A stretch of DNA of 64,000 bases, from the NCBI RefSeq assembly GCF_000009365.1, contig NC_008260.1:655501-719500 (forward strand), read 5' to 3'. Both the position numbers and the translations under genes were made by a program. Below the pieces are notes generated by a model. That model saw only the letters and a list, made by a program, of their open reading frames with translations, was not told where the DNA came from and made no database searches. This DNA is from Alcanivorax borkumensis SK2 (GTDB lineage: Bacteria > Pseudomonadota > Gammaproteobacteria > Pseudomonadales > Alcanivoracaceae). How positions within the stretch are numbered: the first letter of the stretch is position 1; each line of letters starts with the position of its first letter. Positions 49,309 to 58,445 of the stretch are shown here, piece by piece.

Positions 49309-49911
49309 ATGCAACCCAGAGATAAAAAACTCCGTCCGCACTTCGCCTGGTTGGTGGTCGTGATGATTGTGCTGGGGCTGGCCTCTTCCTGGGTGAACCC
49401 CTGGCTGGCATTCGATCGCGTTGCGATTGAGCAGGGGCAGTGGTGGCGGATTCTTACGTGCCATCTTGTGCATCTGAATCATTGGCATTTGCTGCTGAAT
49501 TTGAGCGGGCTGTTGCTATGTGGCTATTTTTTTGAAGATTTACTGGATCGTGCCCGCTTGTGGGCATGGCTGTTGTTCTGTGGCATTACCACTGGTGTCG
49601 CTTTGCTGATATTGGATCCGCAACTGCAACATTATGTGGGGCTGTCGGGTATCTTGCATGGGCTGCTGGTGCTCTGTTTGCTCATGGGGTGGAGGGGGAA
49701 TCCGGTGCTGCACTCAGTCGTGTTGGCGGTCATTATCGGGCGCATTATCAGTGAGCACTTGCCGGGCTATGACGTGGATTACCTGCAAGGGTGGATTGAT
49801 GGTCGGGTGTATGTGAACGCCCATCTTTATGGTGCGGTCAGTGGTGCGTTGCTTTGGGGTTTGATCACGGGGGGATCGTATTTTGTCGATAGAAGAGCAA
49901 AACGAGAATAA
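49309..49911 (+). CDS. rrtA: Rhombosortase (rhomboid-family GlyGly-CTERM protease)
   Basis: A 200-residue intramembrane serine protease with about six membrane segments. I start it at 49309, behind GAGAGGCAATAG; an upstream extension to 49180 has no site. The rhomboid HLNHWHLLLN motif is near residue 55, the catalytic serine in GLSGILHG (Ser113) and the catalytic His in NAHLYGAVSG (His172). The size and motif spacing match the rhombosortase group, which cleaves the C-terminal GlyGly-CTERM anchor of secreted proteins. No such substrate is seen in this window. Confidence 0.88.
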   Translation: MQPRDKKLRPHFAWLVVVMIVLGLASSWVNPWLAFDRVAIEQGQWWRILTCHLVHLNHWHLLLNLSGLLLCGYFFEDLLDRARLWAWLLFCGITTGVALLILDPQLQHYVGLSGILHGLLVLCLLMGWRGNPVLHSVVLAVIIGRIISEHLPGYDVDYLQGWIDGRVYVNAHLYGAVSGALLWGLITGGSYFVDRRAKRE

Positions 49912-51604
49912 AAAAGCGGGCGTTGGCGGGTATCTGTTTGGCGGCATTTTTCTATTCGCTGGGCTAGCGGTGATGGTGTATGTGGGGCTGCTCCCTGTCG
50001 GTAAGTATCTGCTGTCTGGTCAGTGGGAGCGGGTGCCGGCCACGGTGCTTAGCAGTGAACTTCATCGTCATCGTTCTGATGGGTCTAGCACCTATAGCGT
50101 CACCGCCCGTTACCGGTATTCCTTCCAGGGGCAGACCTTCACCAGCGATCAGGTCGGGCTATATAGCGGCAGTGATAATGTGGGTGACTATTGGCAACAG
50201 CTTAGCAGCCGGCTGGATCGTGCCCGTGCCAGCAACCGTGCCTTGCAAGCCTGGGTGAACCCGTCCAACCCAACCCAGGCGTATCTGGATCGAACCTTTC
50301 GTTGGAGCACACTCATTTTCGGGCTGACCTTCGGCGGCGTTTTTGCCTTGGTGGGTGCAGGGGTGATGTACTTGATGCGTAGGGGAAGAGACCCTCAGAC
50401 GGTCTCTGGGACGGGTCAATACAGCAGCCGAGAGAAATCGGGTCACTGGCTTATGGTGGGCTTTGGCGCCGTGTTTATTCTGTTGCCGTCTCCTGCCTAT
50501 TTGGAGGTCTGGAAGGAAGTCAGCCGTGGCAATTATATGATTTTGCTGGTCCTTCTGTTTCCGCTTGCCGGGGCTGGAATCGCTTTGGCGGGCTTGAGAA
50601 TGCGCAATAACTACCGGTTCTTTGGTCCAACCCCTCTGGCGCTGGATCCGCAACCGGGCCAGGCCGGCGGACAGGTTGGCGGGTCAATTCAGCTGGGTCG
50701 CGCCTTGTCCGCTGAGCAGTCGGTGACGGTCTGGCTTAGCTGTATCCGTTGTTATTACAGCGGTTCTGGAAAAGACCGCAAAACCCGTGAAAGCATCCGC
50801 TGGCAGAACCGGCAGCGGGCTTGGTGTCGCCCCGTTCAAAGTGGCACCGAGATCCAATTTTGTTTCGATGCACCAGCGGATCAGCCGGCCACGCGAGAGC
50901 GCGATCGGAGTGTGAGTGGGCGAAAGGACTGGATTCGTTGGCGTGTGGAGCTGGATGGCCAGGTTCAGGGACGGGCGCTTAAGCGGAGCTGGGACGTGCC
51001 CGTGGAAGCGGGCAGTGGCTCTAGCCGCTATGAACTGCCTGACTCTCATGTAGAAGCGGACCAGCGAGATCGTAAAATGGATGCGCTGGAGTCAGCCAAC
51101 CAGCAAATTGAGGTAGAGCAGACGAGTGAGGGCCTGCACCTGATCAGTCGGGCTGGCCGCAACCTGGGCATGAAGCTGGGGCTGCTGGTGTTTGGCTGTG
51201 CCTTTGCTGCAGTGGGCACCTTCCTGTTTATTCAGGCCGCAGAAGAAGGCTTCATGCTGTATATCATGGGCAGTATTTTCGGTTTGATTGGTTACCCGAT
51301 GGTGCTTGCTACCCTGTATACCCTGGCGCGTCGGTTGGATGCCTGGGTGCGTGGCGGGGAGGTGCGCAATCAACGGCGCTGGTTGGGTATTGTGTTGTTC
51401 CGCCGCGAAGGACAGCTGCTTAGCGCCGACCAGCTGGTGCTGGAAAGTGGCATGAGCAGCACCAGTAATGGCCGCAAGACCGAGTACATGACCCTGTATG
51501 CCAAGGTGGATGGCAAGAAGCTCCGGCTTGCGGAAGGTATTGCCGGACGTGAAGCGGGGGAAGCCCTGCGTGAAGCCGTGCTGCGCACCCTGCGGCTGGT
51601 GTAG
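49883..51604 (+). CDS. DUF3592-containing membrane protein
   Basis: A 573-residue protein using TTG as start, behind GGGGGGATCG, overlapping the rhombosortase gene by 29 bases. Membrane segments lie near residues 15-40, 135-160, 185-205 and 210-230 and in a pair near 430-480. The first periplasmic part (WERVPATVLSSELHRH ... YRYSFQGQTFTSDQV) is the DUF3592 domain. A second copy-like region follows the later membrane pair. Function is unknown; the overlap suggests co-expression with rrtA. Confidence 0.82.
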   Translation: MSIEEQNENKKAGVGGYLFGGIFLFAGLAVMVYVGLLPVGKYLLSGQWERVPATVLSSELHRHRSDGSSTYSVTARYRYSFQGQTFTSDQVGLYSGSDNVGDYWQQLSSRLDRARASNRALQAWVNPSNPTQAYLDRTFRWSTLIFGLTFGGVFALVGAGVMYLMRRGRDPQTVSGTGQYSSREKSGHWLMVGFGAVFILLPSPAYLEVWKEVSRGNYMILLVLLFPLAGAGIALAGLRMRNNYRFFGPTPLALDPQPGQAGGQVGGSIQLGRALSAEQSVTVWLSCIRCYYSGSGKDRKTRESIRWQNRQRAWCRPVQSGTEIQFCFDAPADQPATRERDRSVSGRKDWIRWRVELDGQVQGRALKRSWDVPVEAGSGSSRYELPDSHVEADQRDRKMDALESANQQIEVEQTSEGLHLISRAGRNLGMKLGLLVFGCAFAAVGTFLFIQAAEEGFMLYIMGSIFGLIGYPMVLATLYTLARRLDAWVRGGEVRNQRRWLGIVLFRREGQLLSADQLVLESGMSSTSNGRKTEYMTLYAKVDGKKLRLAEGIAGREAGEALREAVLRTLRLV

Positions 51605-51674
51605 AATGCGGACATATCTGAACCTGCTGTGAAAAGGGGCCAGCCATTAGCCCCGGACATTTGCGAGAGATCCA

Positions 51675-53225
51675 ATGAGCAAAGATCGCCTGATTATTTT
51701 TGATACCACCCTGCGTGACGGTGAGCAGAGCCCCGGTGCCACCATGGACCAGGATGAAAAACTGCGCATCGCCCGGGCGCTGGAACGCATGCGGGTAGAC
51801 GTCATCGAAGCCGGCTTCGCCATCGCCAGCCAAGGGGATTTCCGCTCGGTGAAAGCCATTGCAGACACCGTGCGCGAATCTACCATTTGCTCGCTGGCGC
51901 GGGCCAAGGCGGCGGATATCGACCGCGCGGCGGAAGCACTGGTCGGAGCTGAATCCGGGCGTATCCATACGTTTATCGCCACCAGCCCGATCCATATGCA
52001 GCATAAGCTGCGTTTGGAGCCGGATCAGGTGGTCGAACATGCGGTGGCCGCGGTGAAGCATGCCCGCAATCATATGGGTGATGTGGAGTTTTCCTGTGAA
52101 GATGCGGGCCGCTCCGAAATCGATTTCCTGTGCCGCATCATCGAAGCGGTGATTGATGCGGGTGCGCGTACCATCAACATCCCCGATACCGTGGGTTATG
52201 CCATTCCCGAGCAATTTGGCGATACCATTAGCCAGTTGCTCACGCGCATCCCCAATGCGGATAAGGCGGTGTTTTCCGTGCATTGCCATAACGATTTAGG
52301 GTTGGCGGTCGCCAACTCTCTGGCAGCGGTTCAGGCGGGTGCGCGGCAGGTGGAATGCACCATCAATGGCCTAGGTGAGCGGGCCGGCAATGCTTCTCTG
52401 GAAGAGATTGTTATGGCGGTGCAAACCCGTCAGGACCTGTTCAATGTGGATACCGGCATTAATGCTCGCGAGATCGTGCCCACCTCGAAAATGGTGTCGC
52501 AGATTACCGGCTTCCCGGTGCAACCGAACAAGGCCATCGTTGGCGCCAATGCTTTTGCCCACGAGTCGGGCATTCATCAGGACGGGGTGCTCAAACACCG
52601 CGAAACCTACGAAATCATGTCGGCCGAGGATGTGGGCTGGCACACTAACCGCATGGTGCTGGGCAAGCATTCCGGCCGTGCTGCTTTCCGTGCTCGGCTG
52701 GATGAACTGGGGATTGTGTTTGCGTCTGAGGCGGCCATGAACGAAGCCTTCTTGCGCTTCAAGGATCTGGCGGACAAGAAGCACGAAGTGTTTGATGAGG
52801 ATCTTCAGGCATTGGTCAGCGATACCAAGCGAGCGGTGGAGCAGGAACGTTTCAAGCTGGTGTTGCTGGAGGCGACGGCGCGCACGGGTGAAACACCGCA
52901 GGCTCGCATTGTGATGGCTATTGACGGTGTTGAGCAGGACGCCACGGCCACTGGTGCCGGTCCCGTCGATGCTGCCTTCAAGGCCATTGAGCAGCTGGCA
53001 GACAGCCACAGCACCTTGCAGTTGTATTCGGTGAACGCGATTACCGCCGGTACTGATAGCCAGGGCGAGGTAACTGTGCGGTTAGAGAAAGGCGGTCGTA
53101 TCGTCAACGGTCATGGTGCCGATGTTGATATTATTACTGCGTCAGCCAAAGCCTACCTGAATGCCCTTAATCACTTCGCCGCCGGCGTAGAAAAGGCGCA
53201 TCCCCAGGCGCTAGAGGGAGTATGA
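51675..53225 (+). CDS. leuA: LeuA, 2-isopropylmalate synthase
   Basis: A 516-residue enzyme condensing acetyl-CoA with 2-oxoisovalerate in leucine synthesis. The HMGL-like catalytic domain has [17 protein letters not shown] at the start, the metal-binding [12 protein letters not shown], and HESGIHQDG. The C-terminal regulatory domain for leucine feedback is present ([14 protein letters not shown]). The length fits the bacterial long form. No obvious leucine-rich leader peptide precedes it. Confidence 0.98.
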   Translation: MSKDRLIIFDTTLRDGEQSPGATMDQDEKLRIARALERMRVDVIEAGFAIASQGDFRSVKAIADTVRESTICSLARAKAADIDRAAEALVGAESGRIHTFIATSPIHMQHKLRLEPDQVVEHAVAAVKHARNHMGDVEFSCEDAGRSEIDFLCRIIEAVIDAGARTINIPDTVGYAIPEQFGDTISQLLTRIPNADKAVFSVHCHNDLGLAVANSLAAVQAGARQVECTINGLGERAGNASLEEIVMAVQTRQDLFNVDTGINAREIVPTSKMVSQITGFPVQPNKAIVGANAFAHESGIHQDGVLKHRETYEIMSAEDVGWHTNRMVLGKHSGRAAFRARLDELGIVFASEAAMNEAFLRFKDLADKKHEVFDEDLQALVSDTKRAVEQERFKLVLLEATARTGETPQARIVMAIDGVEQDATATGAGPVDAAFKAIEQLADSHSTLQLYSVNAITAGTDSQGEVTVRLEKGGRIVNGHGADVDIITASAKAYLNALNHFAAGVEKAHPQALEGV

Positions 53226-53334
53226 AGGGGATGCTTGGTGTCGGATGTCTGAGGCCTGACGGTAAGGGAGCCGGCGGTGCTCTTCTTGCGTGGTGGGTGG
53301 TGCGTCCGGCGTCTGGCGGTACCGGAGGCACTTC

Positions 53335-54141
53335 ATGAACGAAGCGCAGCGGCAGAGTTATTTGAAGGCCATGGGGTTGACGCCTTGGGTGGCCCGTGTG
53401 CCTTTGCCCGGTGCAGCGCCATCGCAGGCGTTGGATTGGCCGGAGGAAGAGCAGAATAGTGCAGCGGCCCCGGCGGGTCCTGCCGTTGATGTGTCCGTAA
53501 CGACCGTGGCGCAGGGAGAGGCGCCCCTACAGCATTCTGCGTTAGTTTCCCATTCGGCTCCTGCTGATGAGAAGCAAGCACCCACAGGCTTCGCTGCCGA
53601 TGCGTTGGCGAAGGCTTCCTCCTTCAAGCCTGCTGCTCCTTTAAAAGAGGAGCAGGTAACAACTGCGGCTCCGTCGCCGCCTAAAGAGAAAATCACAGGC
53701 CTGAGGTTCACTCTGGAAGCGCACCTGGGGGGCACTACCTGGTTGCTATGTGCCCAGGAAGACAGTCAGGCTCCAGGGCTGGGGCGGTTCGAAGCGCCAC
53801 TGATGGCGAGTTTGTTGGCCTTGTTCCAGGGGCGCCCACAGCGTCCGCGTCGTTTCTTTTGCCCGCTGACCGAGCAGCCCATGCCGGCTGATGAAGCCGC
53901 TCAGGCGCTATCCGCTTTTGTGGCTGGGCTTAGTGAGCAGAGCGGTGGAGAGCGGGTGTTGTTGTGCTTGCCGGAAGCGGTGGCCGAAGCCTTGTTTAAA
54001 CAACCTCGCTATCAGCCTTTTGAACTGGGCCAGCTACCGGCGCTGGTGATTAGCAGCCTGGCGGAAATGCTCGCTGATCCGGCCCAACACAAGAAAGCCA
54101 GCTGGCAAGCCATGCAGGCTCATGGTTACGATGGCGTTTGA
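53335..54141 (+). CDS. holD: HolD-like protein (DNA polymerase III psi subunit)
   Basis: A 268-residue protein starting behind GGAGGCACTTC. Its N terminus (YLKAMGLTPWVARVPLPG) resembles the psi motif that binds the chi subunit (LGITQW in E. coli HolD). The middle is a long Ala/Pro/Ser/Glu-rich linker. The C-terminal half is compact and ends with PALVISSLAEMLADPAQHKKASWQAM, similar to the end of HolD (PALTDLRANPTARAALWQQI). In E. coli holD precedes rimI, and here rimI overlaps it by 20 bases. It is about twice the size of E. coli HolD. Assignment rests on motif and context. Confidence 0.65.
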   Translation: MNEAQRQSYLKAMGLTPWVARVPLPGAAPSQALDWPEEEQNSAAAPAGPAVDVSVTTVAQGEAPLQHSALVSHSAPADEKQAPTGFAADALAKASSFKPAAPLKEEQVTTAAPSPPKEKITGLRFTLEAHLGGTTWLLCAQEDSQAPGLGRFEAPLMASLLALFQGRPQRPRRFFCPLTEQPMPADEAAQALSAFVAGLSEQSGGERVLLCLPEAVAEALFKQPRYQPFELGQLPALVISSLAEMLADPAQHKKASWQAMQAHGYDGV

Positions 54142-54613
54142 TGTTGTCGGCCCGATTCGGGCCATGCAGGAATCGGATTTGCCGGCGGTGCTGGAAATTG
54201 AACACGCCGCTCAGTTGACCCCTTGGACCCGTAACCACTTTCTCGATTGCCTCGGTAATGATCATTATCTGTGTCAGGTGGTGGAGGCGGCAGGGCAGCC
54301 GGTAGCATTTCTGATTTTGTCGCGGGTTCTTGATGAAACCCATGTGCTGAACATCGCTGTGGCGCCCGCCCGGCAGCGCCAGGGGCTGGCCCGAGGATTG
54401 CTGGAACAAGCCATTCAGGTTGCACAGCAAGACGCCATGAGTGTGATCTACCTGGAAGTGCGAGAAAGCAACAAAAGCGCCCGGGCACTGTACGAGTCTC
54501 TGGGTTTCACGGTATCTGGAATCCGCAAAAATTATTACCGCCGGGGTGAGGATCACGATGGTCACGAAGACGCGGTGTTGATGCAGTGCCTGCTGGCTTC
54601 GGGGCATAAATAA
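54122..54613 (+). CDS. rimI: RimI, ribosomal protein S18 alanine N-acetyltransferase
   Basis: A 163-residue GNAT acetyltransferase that acetylates the N terminus of ribosomal protein S18. The acetyl-CoA loop is ARQRQGLARGLL, and the following LEVRESNKSARALYESLGF and YYRRGEDHDGHEDAVLM match RimI. The start may be 54122 or the in-frame ATG at 54131; the first has GCAGG five bases upstream. It overlaps the HolD-like gene by 20 bases. Confidence 0.95.
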   Translation: MVTMAFDVVGPIRAMQESDLPAVLEIEHAAQLTPWTRNHFLDCLGNDHYLCQVVEAAGQPVAFLILSRVLDETHVLNIAVAPARQRQGLARGLLEQAIQVAQQDAMSVIYLEVRESNKSARALYESLGFTVSGIRKNYYRRGEDHDGHEDAVLMQCLLASGHK

Positions 54614-54920
54614 TTGTTGCGAGCTACCGCATCGGTCTTTCTATAAAGCCTTGCAGGAATCAACGGGAGCGGACTTAAAGCACATAGTGCGGCTCGAAGG
54701 GTGAGCCAAGCGAATAAATCCAATCGAGGGAGCGAGCCCCGCGAAGCGAGGCGTCGTCGCTAAGATAATGTGCAGGAGGAATGGCGGGCGGGGTATTGCC
54801 GTATTGCCCCCCACTTTTCTGTTCCGCTGTTCACTTTTAACGGAATCTACCGGGCAGGGTGGTCGTTATGCGACGTCATTTACCCTGCCAGTGTTGCAGC
54901 ATGAAGCGTGTTGCGGTTTT
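54614..54920. other. Intergenic region after rimI
   Basis: About 307 bases without a convincing gene. It contains a GC-rich palindromic phrase around 54725-54760 (GAGCGAGCC, GCGAAGCGAGGCG) and an imperfect dyad near 54855-54895 (GGCAGGGTG with ACCCTGCC). These may be dispersed repeat fragments. Confidence 0.4.
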
Positions 54921-55346
54921 TTATTCCAACGGCATCCAGCCCTTTTCTGTATCCCGAAACTGGATCACCCGTTGGCGCTGGAAAGTATCGCCTTTTTTGA
55001 AGTTGCCGTGCTCTACACGCAGTGCGCTCAGGGCCATGATCATGGCGAACCGATCCAGGCCGGAGAGTTCTTCGTTGCCTTTAACCTGGCTGGTGTAAGT
55101 GCTCAGATCTTCCTCCGCTTCGAGGCTGTAACTGACTTCTATGGTGTATACGCCTTCACCATCTTCATAGCCATTAAGTTTTTCCACGTTGGTAATCGCC
55201 AGCAGACCGTCCAAATGGGCGTTGCGCATCTCCGCTTCAAGGGCTTTTTGGGCATCACCGGCCCCCGGAGCTCGGCTGCATGCGCTTAGCAGGGCAACAG
55301 CAAGAAGGACTGTTATAAAACGAAGATAATGAGCAGTGGCAGACAT
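54921..55346 (-). CDS. Predicted lipoprotein of unknown function
   Basis: A 141-residue protein with a signal peptide and lipobox LLSAC (lipidated Cys23), so it should be anchored in the cell envelope. The mature part is acidic, with predicted beta strands (GVYTIEVSYSLEAEEDLSTY). I do not recognise a family. It stands alone between rimI and a divergent small membrane-protein gene. Confidence 0.75.
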   Translation of the reverse strand: MSATAHYLRFITVLLAVALLSACSRAPGAGDAQKALEAEMRNAHLDGLLAITNVEKLNGYEDGEGVYTIEVSYSLEAEEDLSTYTSQVKGNEELSGLDRFAMIMALSALRVEHGNFKKGDTFQRQRVIQFRDTEKGWMPLE

Positions 55347-55499
55347 GACAAACTCCTGATTGGAGGAGGGAAGGAGGTTACTCTACATCAGCTTACCTGC
55401 TTACCCAATGACACAGGCGCAACTACATAAAAACTGGACAGCGAGTCAATCAATGACAACGATAGAGGTAACAGGAGTACTTACCAAGGAGAGTTACCC

Positions 55500-55835
55500 A
55501 TGTCCGAAAGCCTGTTTCGCCGCTTGCTGATCATGGTGGCGTTGATCTTCTGTGGTGCCTTTGCGGTGCTGGTTATCCCGCCGCTGATGGCTAACCCGGA
55601 TATTTTGGCTGCCGCTGCGGGCGGCTTCGTCAATCCTTATGCTGCTGGCTATTCCACAGATGTGATTCTGTGCTGGGTGATTTTGGCAATATGGGTGCTT
55701 TATGAGCGCCAGCGTTACCATGTGCGCGGGGGCTGGTTGGCACTTGTGCTGGGCGTGGTGCCGGGTGTGGCGCTAGGCTTTGCTTTGTACCTGCTGATGC
55801 GCCAGCGCCAACTGAAAGGGTCTGGGTTGGTCTGA
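55500..55835 (+). CDS. Small membrane protein, DUF2834-like
   Basis: A 111-residue protein starting behind CAAGGAGAG. Three hydrophobic segments are visible (about residues 9-31, 55-70 and 77-100), with [15 protein letters not shown] between the first two, a pattern I associate with DUF2834. Function is unknown. It precedes prfC by 67 bases. Confidence 0.7.
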   Translation: MSESLFRRLLIMVALIFCGAFAVLVIPPLMANPDILAAAAGGFVNPYAAGYSTDVILCWVILAIWVLYERQRYHVRGGWLALVLGVVPGVALGFALYLLMRQRQLKGSGLV

Positions 55836-55902
55836 CGGGAAATCAGGCCGCGAAGGCTGTTATACTCGCGCCCTCGAAATATCCAGTCAGAGATTGAGCC
55901 CC

Positions 55903-57483
55903 ATGAGCCTGCAAGACCAGGTGGCCACGCGCCGCACCTTCGCGATCATCTCGCACCCGGACGCCGGTAAAACCACCATTACCGAAAAATTGCTGTTGTA
56001 CGGAAACCTGATCCAAAGTGCAGGCACCGTGAAAGGCAAGAAGTCTGGTAAGCACGCCACCTCCGACTGGATGGAGATGGAGAAGGAGCGGGGCATTTCC
56101 GTGACTACCTCGGTGATGCAGTTCCCTTACAAGGGTGCCACCGTCAATTTGCTGGATACCCCAGGCCACGCGGATTTCTCTGAAGATACCTATCGCACCC
56201 TCACTGCCGTGGATTCGGCATTAATGGTTATTGACGCTGCTAAGGGTGTGGAGCAGCGAACCGTAAAACTGATGGAAGTGTGTCGCCTGCGCGATACCCC
56301 GATTCTCACCTTTATTAACAAGTTGGATCGGGATGTGCGCGATGGCATCGACGTGCTGGACGAAATCGAGGACGTACTCAATATTGAGTGCGCCCCGATT
56401 ACCTGGCCCATCGGCATGGGCAAGAGCTTCAAGGGTGTTTACAACCTGCTCACCGACACTACCGTGCTCTACAAGACTGGTCAGGGCCATACTGTGCAGG
56501 ATGTGCGCGAGGTTAAGGGCCTCAACAATCCGGAGTTGGATGAGGCGGTGGGCACCGACTACGCTGAAGAACTGCGCGACACCCTGGAGCTGGTGCAGGG
56601 CGCCAGCCATGAATTCGACCTAGAGCGTTTTCTGGCCGGTAAGTTGACCCCGGTTTTCTTCGGTACGGCTCTGGGTAATTTCGGCGTGGATCATATGCTC
56701 GATGGCCTGGTGCAGTGGGCGCCGCCGCCGCAGCCCCGTGATGCTACCGCTCGCACGGTAGAGGCCGATGAGCCCAAAATGACCGGTTTCGTGTTCAAGA
56801 TCCAGGCCAATATGGACCCTCGTCACCGAGACCGCATTGCCTTCATGCGTATTTGCTCGGGCACCTATCGAAAAGGTATCAAGCTCAAGCAGGTGCGTAC
56901 CGGTAAAGATGTGCGTATTGCCGATGCCCTGACTTTTCTGGCCGGTGAGCGCGATAATGTGGAAGAAGCCTTTTCCGGTGACATTATCGGTTTGCACAAC
57001 CATGGCACCATCCAAATCGGTGACACGTTCACCGAAGGCGAAGAGCTTGCCTTCACCGGCATTCCGCACTTCGCGCCGGAATTGTTCCAGCGGGTGGTGC
57101 TCAATGATCCGCTCAAGAGCAAGCAGCTACACAAGGGCCTGACTCAGCTGGCTGAAGAAGGCGCGACCCAGGTATTTTTCCCGCTGCGTAATAACGATGT
57201 GATTCTTGGTGCTGTGGGCTCGTTGCAGTTCGATGTGGTCGCCGCGCGCTTGAAAGGGGAATATGGCGTCGATTGCCGTTATGAACCGGTCAGTGTAGCG
57301 ACAGCCCGGTGGGTTGAGGCCGATAGCGATAAAGAGTTGGCTGCCTTTGAACGCAAGGCCCATGACAATCTGTCCCGGGATGGCGCCGGGCATCTGACAT
57401 ACCTGGCGCCGACGCGGGTTAATCTGCAACTGGCACAGGAACGTCATCCGGATATCCGCTTCCGCGAAACCCGGGAAATCTGA
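55903..57483 (+). CDS. prfC: PrfC, peptide chain release factor 3
   Basis: A 526-residue translational GTPase that recycles RF1/RF2 after peptide release. Start at 55903 gives [15 protein letters not shown]; an in-frame TTG lies 9 bases upstream. G1 is SHPDAGKTT, the DTPGHADFS motif is G3, and NKLDRD is G4. Domains II and III follow ([27 protein letters not shown]). Length and order fit RF3 rather than EF-G. Confidence 0.98.
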   Translation: MSLQDQVATRRTFAIISHPDAGKTTITEKLLLYGNLIQSAGTVKGKKSGKHATSDWMEMEKERGISVTTSVMQFPYKGATVNLLDTPGHADFSEDTYRTLTAVDSALMVIDAAKGVEQRTVKLMEVCRLRDTPILTFINKLDRDVRDGIDVLDEIEDVLNIECAPITWPIGMGKSFKGVYNLLTDTTVLYKTGQGHTVQDVREVKGLNNPELDEAVGTDYAEELRDTLELVQGASHEFDLERFLAGKLTPVFFGTALGNFGVDHMLDGLVQWAPPPQPRDATARTVEADEPKMTGFVFKIQANMDPRHRDRIAFMRICSGTYRKGIKLKQVRTGKDVRIADALTFLAGERDNVEEAFSGDIIGLHNHGTIQIGDTFTEGEELAFTGIPHFAPELFQRVVLNDPLKSKQLHKGLTQLAEEGATQVFFPLRNNDVILGAVGSLQFDVVAARLKGEYGVDCRYEPVSVATARWVEADSDKELAAFERKAHDNLSRDGAGHLTYLAPTRVNLQLAQERHPDIRFRETREI

Positions 57484-57541
57484 GGGCAATTGTTGCCGTA
57501 ACCTTATTGACGGCGCGTCTGGATAAAATCGGGTGATCGAC

Positions 57542-57931
57542 ATGGATGTTGATGTGGTACGAGATTATCTCTTGGGTAAGCCTGAAGCATTGGAAGACTT
57601 TCCTTTCGGCCCGGATGTGGCGGTGATGAAAGTGCGCGGCAAAATGTTTGCCACGCTGGGTGAGGAGAGCGGTGAAGGGCGCATGAACCTGAAGTGCGAT
57701 CCGGACCAAGCGCTGGCACTTCGAGATATTTTTGCTGCGGTACTGCCTGGCTACCATATGAACAAGAAACACTGGAACACCATCAAGCTGGATGGCTCTA
57801 TTCCTGAAGGAGAAATCCAGCGCATGATCGATCACTCTTTTGCGCTGGTGGTCGGCGGCTTGCCGAAAAAAGTGCGCGAAGGCATGGCCGTGCGCCATGG
57901 CCGTGAGTCACTCTATGGCGGCCAGCACTGA
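57542..57931 (+). CDS. MmcQ/YjbR family DNA-binding protein
   Basis: A 129-residue protein. Either the ATG at 57542 or the GTG at 57533 could start it. The family pattern is visible: LLGKPEALEDFPFGPDVAVMKVRGKMFATL, then LKCDPDQALALRDIF and PGYHMNKKHWNTI. YjbR-type proteins have a double-wing fold; their cellular role is not settled. It follows prfC in the same direction. Confidence 0.9.
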   Translation: MDVDVVRDYLLGKPEALEDFPFGPDVAVMKVRGKMFATLGEESGEGRMNLKCDPDQALALRDIFAAVLPGYHMNKKHWNTIKLDGSIPEGEIQRMIDHSFALVVGGLPKKVREGMAVRHGRESLYGGQH

Positions 57932-57949
57932 ACAGGTAGGGAGAAGGCA

Positions 57950-58255
57950 ATGGCGGTGGGTATCGGTGGCGTAATTATTATTTGGTTGGGCCTAACCATG
58001 GGCGCGGCGATGTTGCGGTGGTTGGGTGTGGCGCTGCATTACCCCGCTCGACTGGCGGCGCCGCTCTTGTTGGCGGTGCTAGAGACTGTGCTGTTCCTGT
58101 GGTTTGTTCCCGGTACAGAATTGCTGCCGCAAAGCTGGGGCTGGCCCATGGCCGGCGGTTTGGCTGCGGCGGCCTGGCTGATTAATGGTGTGGTCAGTGG
58201 GCTGGATTGGCACCGTAACCGGCCGGTGAAAGACGCTAGGGTAACGGATAACTGA
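57950..58255 (+). CDS. Small hydrophobic protein of unknown function
   Basis: A 101-residue protein starting behind AGGGAGAAGGC, 18 bases after the YjbR-type gene and probably co-transcribed. Three to four hydrophobic segments (about residues 4-24, 33-54, 64-85) and a short basic tail indicate an inner-membrane protein. I do not recognise a family. Confidence 0.7.
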   Translation: MAVGIGGVIIIWLGLTMGAAMLRWLGVALHYPARLAAPLLLAVLETVLFLWFVPGTELLPQSWGWPMAGGLAAAAWLINGVVSGLDWHRNRPVKDARVTDN

Positions 58256-58445
58256 GTTGTCGGCGCGTCGCTGGTGGCGCGATAGCCAAACGGTTAAAGC
58301 AAGCCTACAACAGAAGAGACAGAAATCACCGGGAAAAGAAAAACCATCCACGCGTGCTCTGTGCGCTCCATATGCTCTGTGGTGAAGTGCCCTTGATCTT
58401 GCTGCTTGATCGCGCCAGCGACGCGCTTACAGCGCGGGCTTTGCA

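Noticed and set aside
54768-55289. Plus-strand frame of 173 codons opposite the lipoprotein gene
   Set aside because: Shadow of the minus-strand lipoprotein, which has a clear signal peptide and lipobox.
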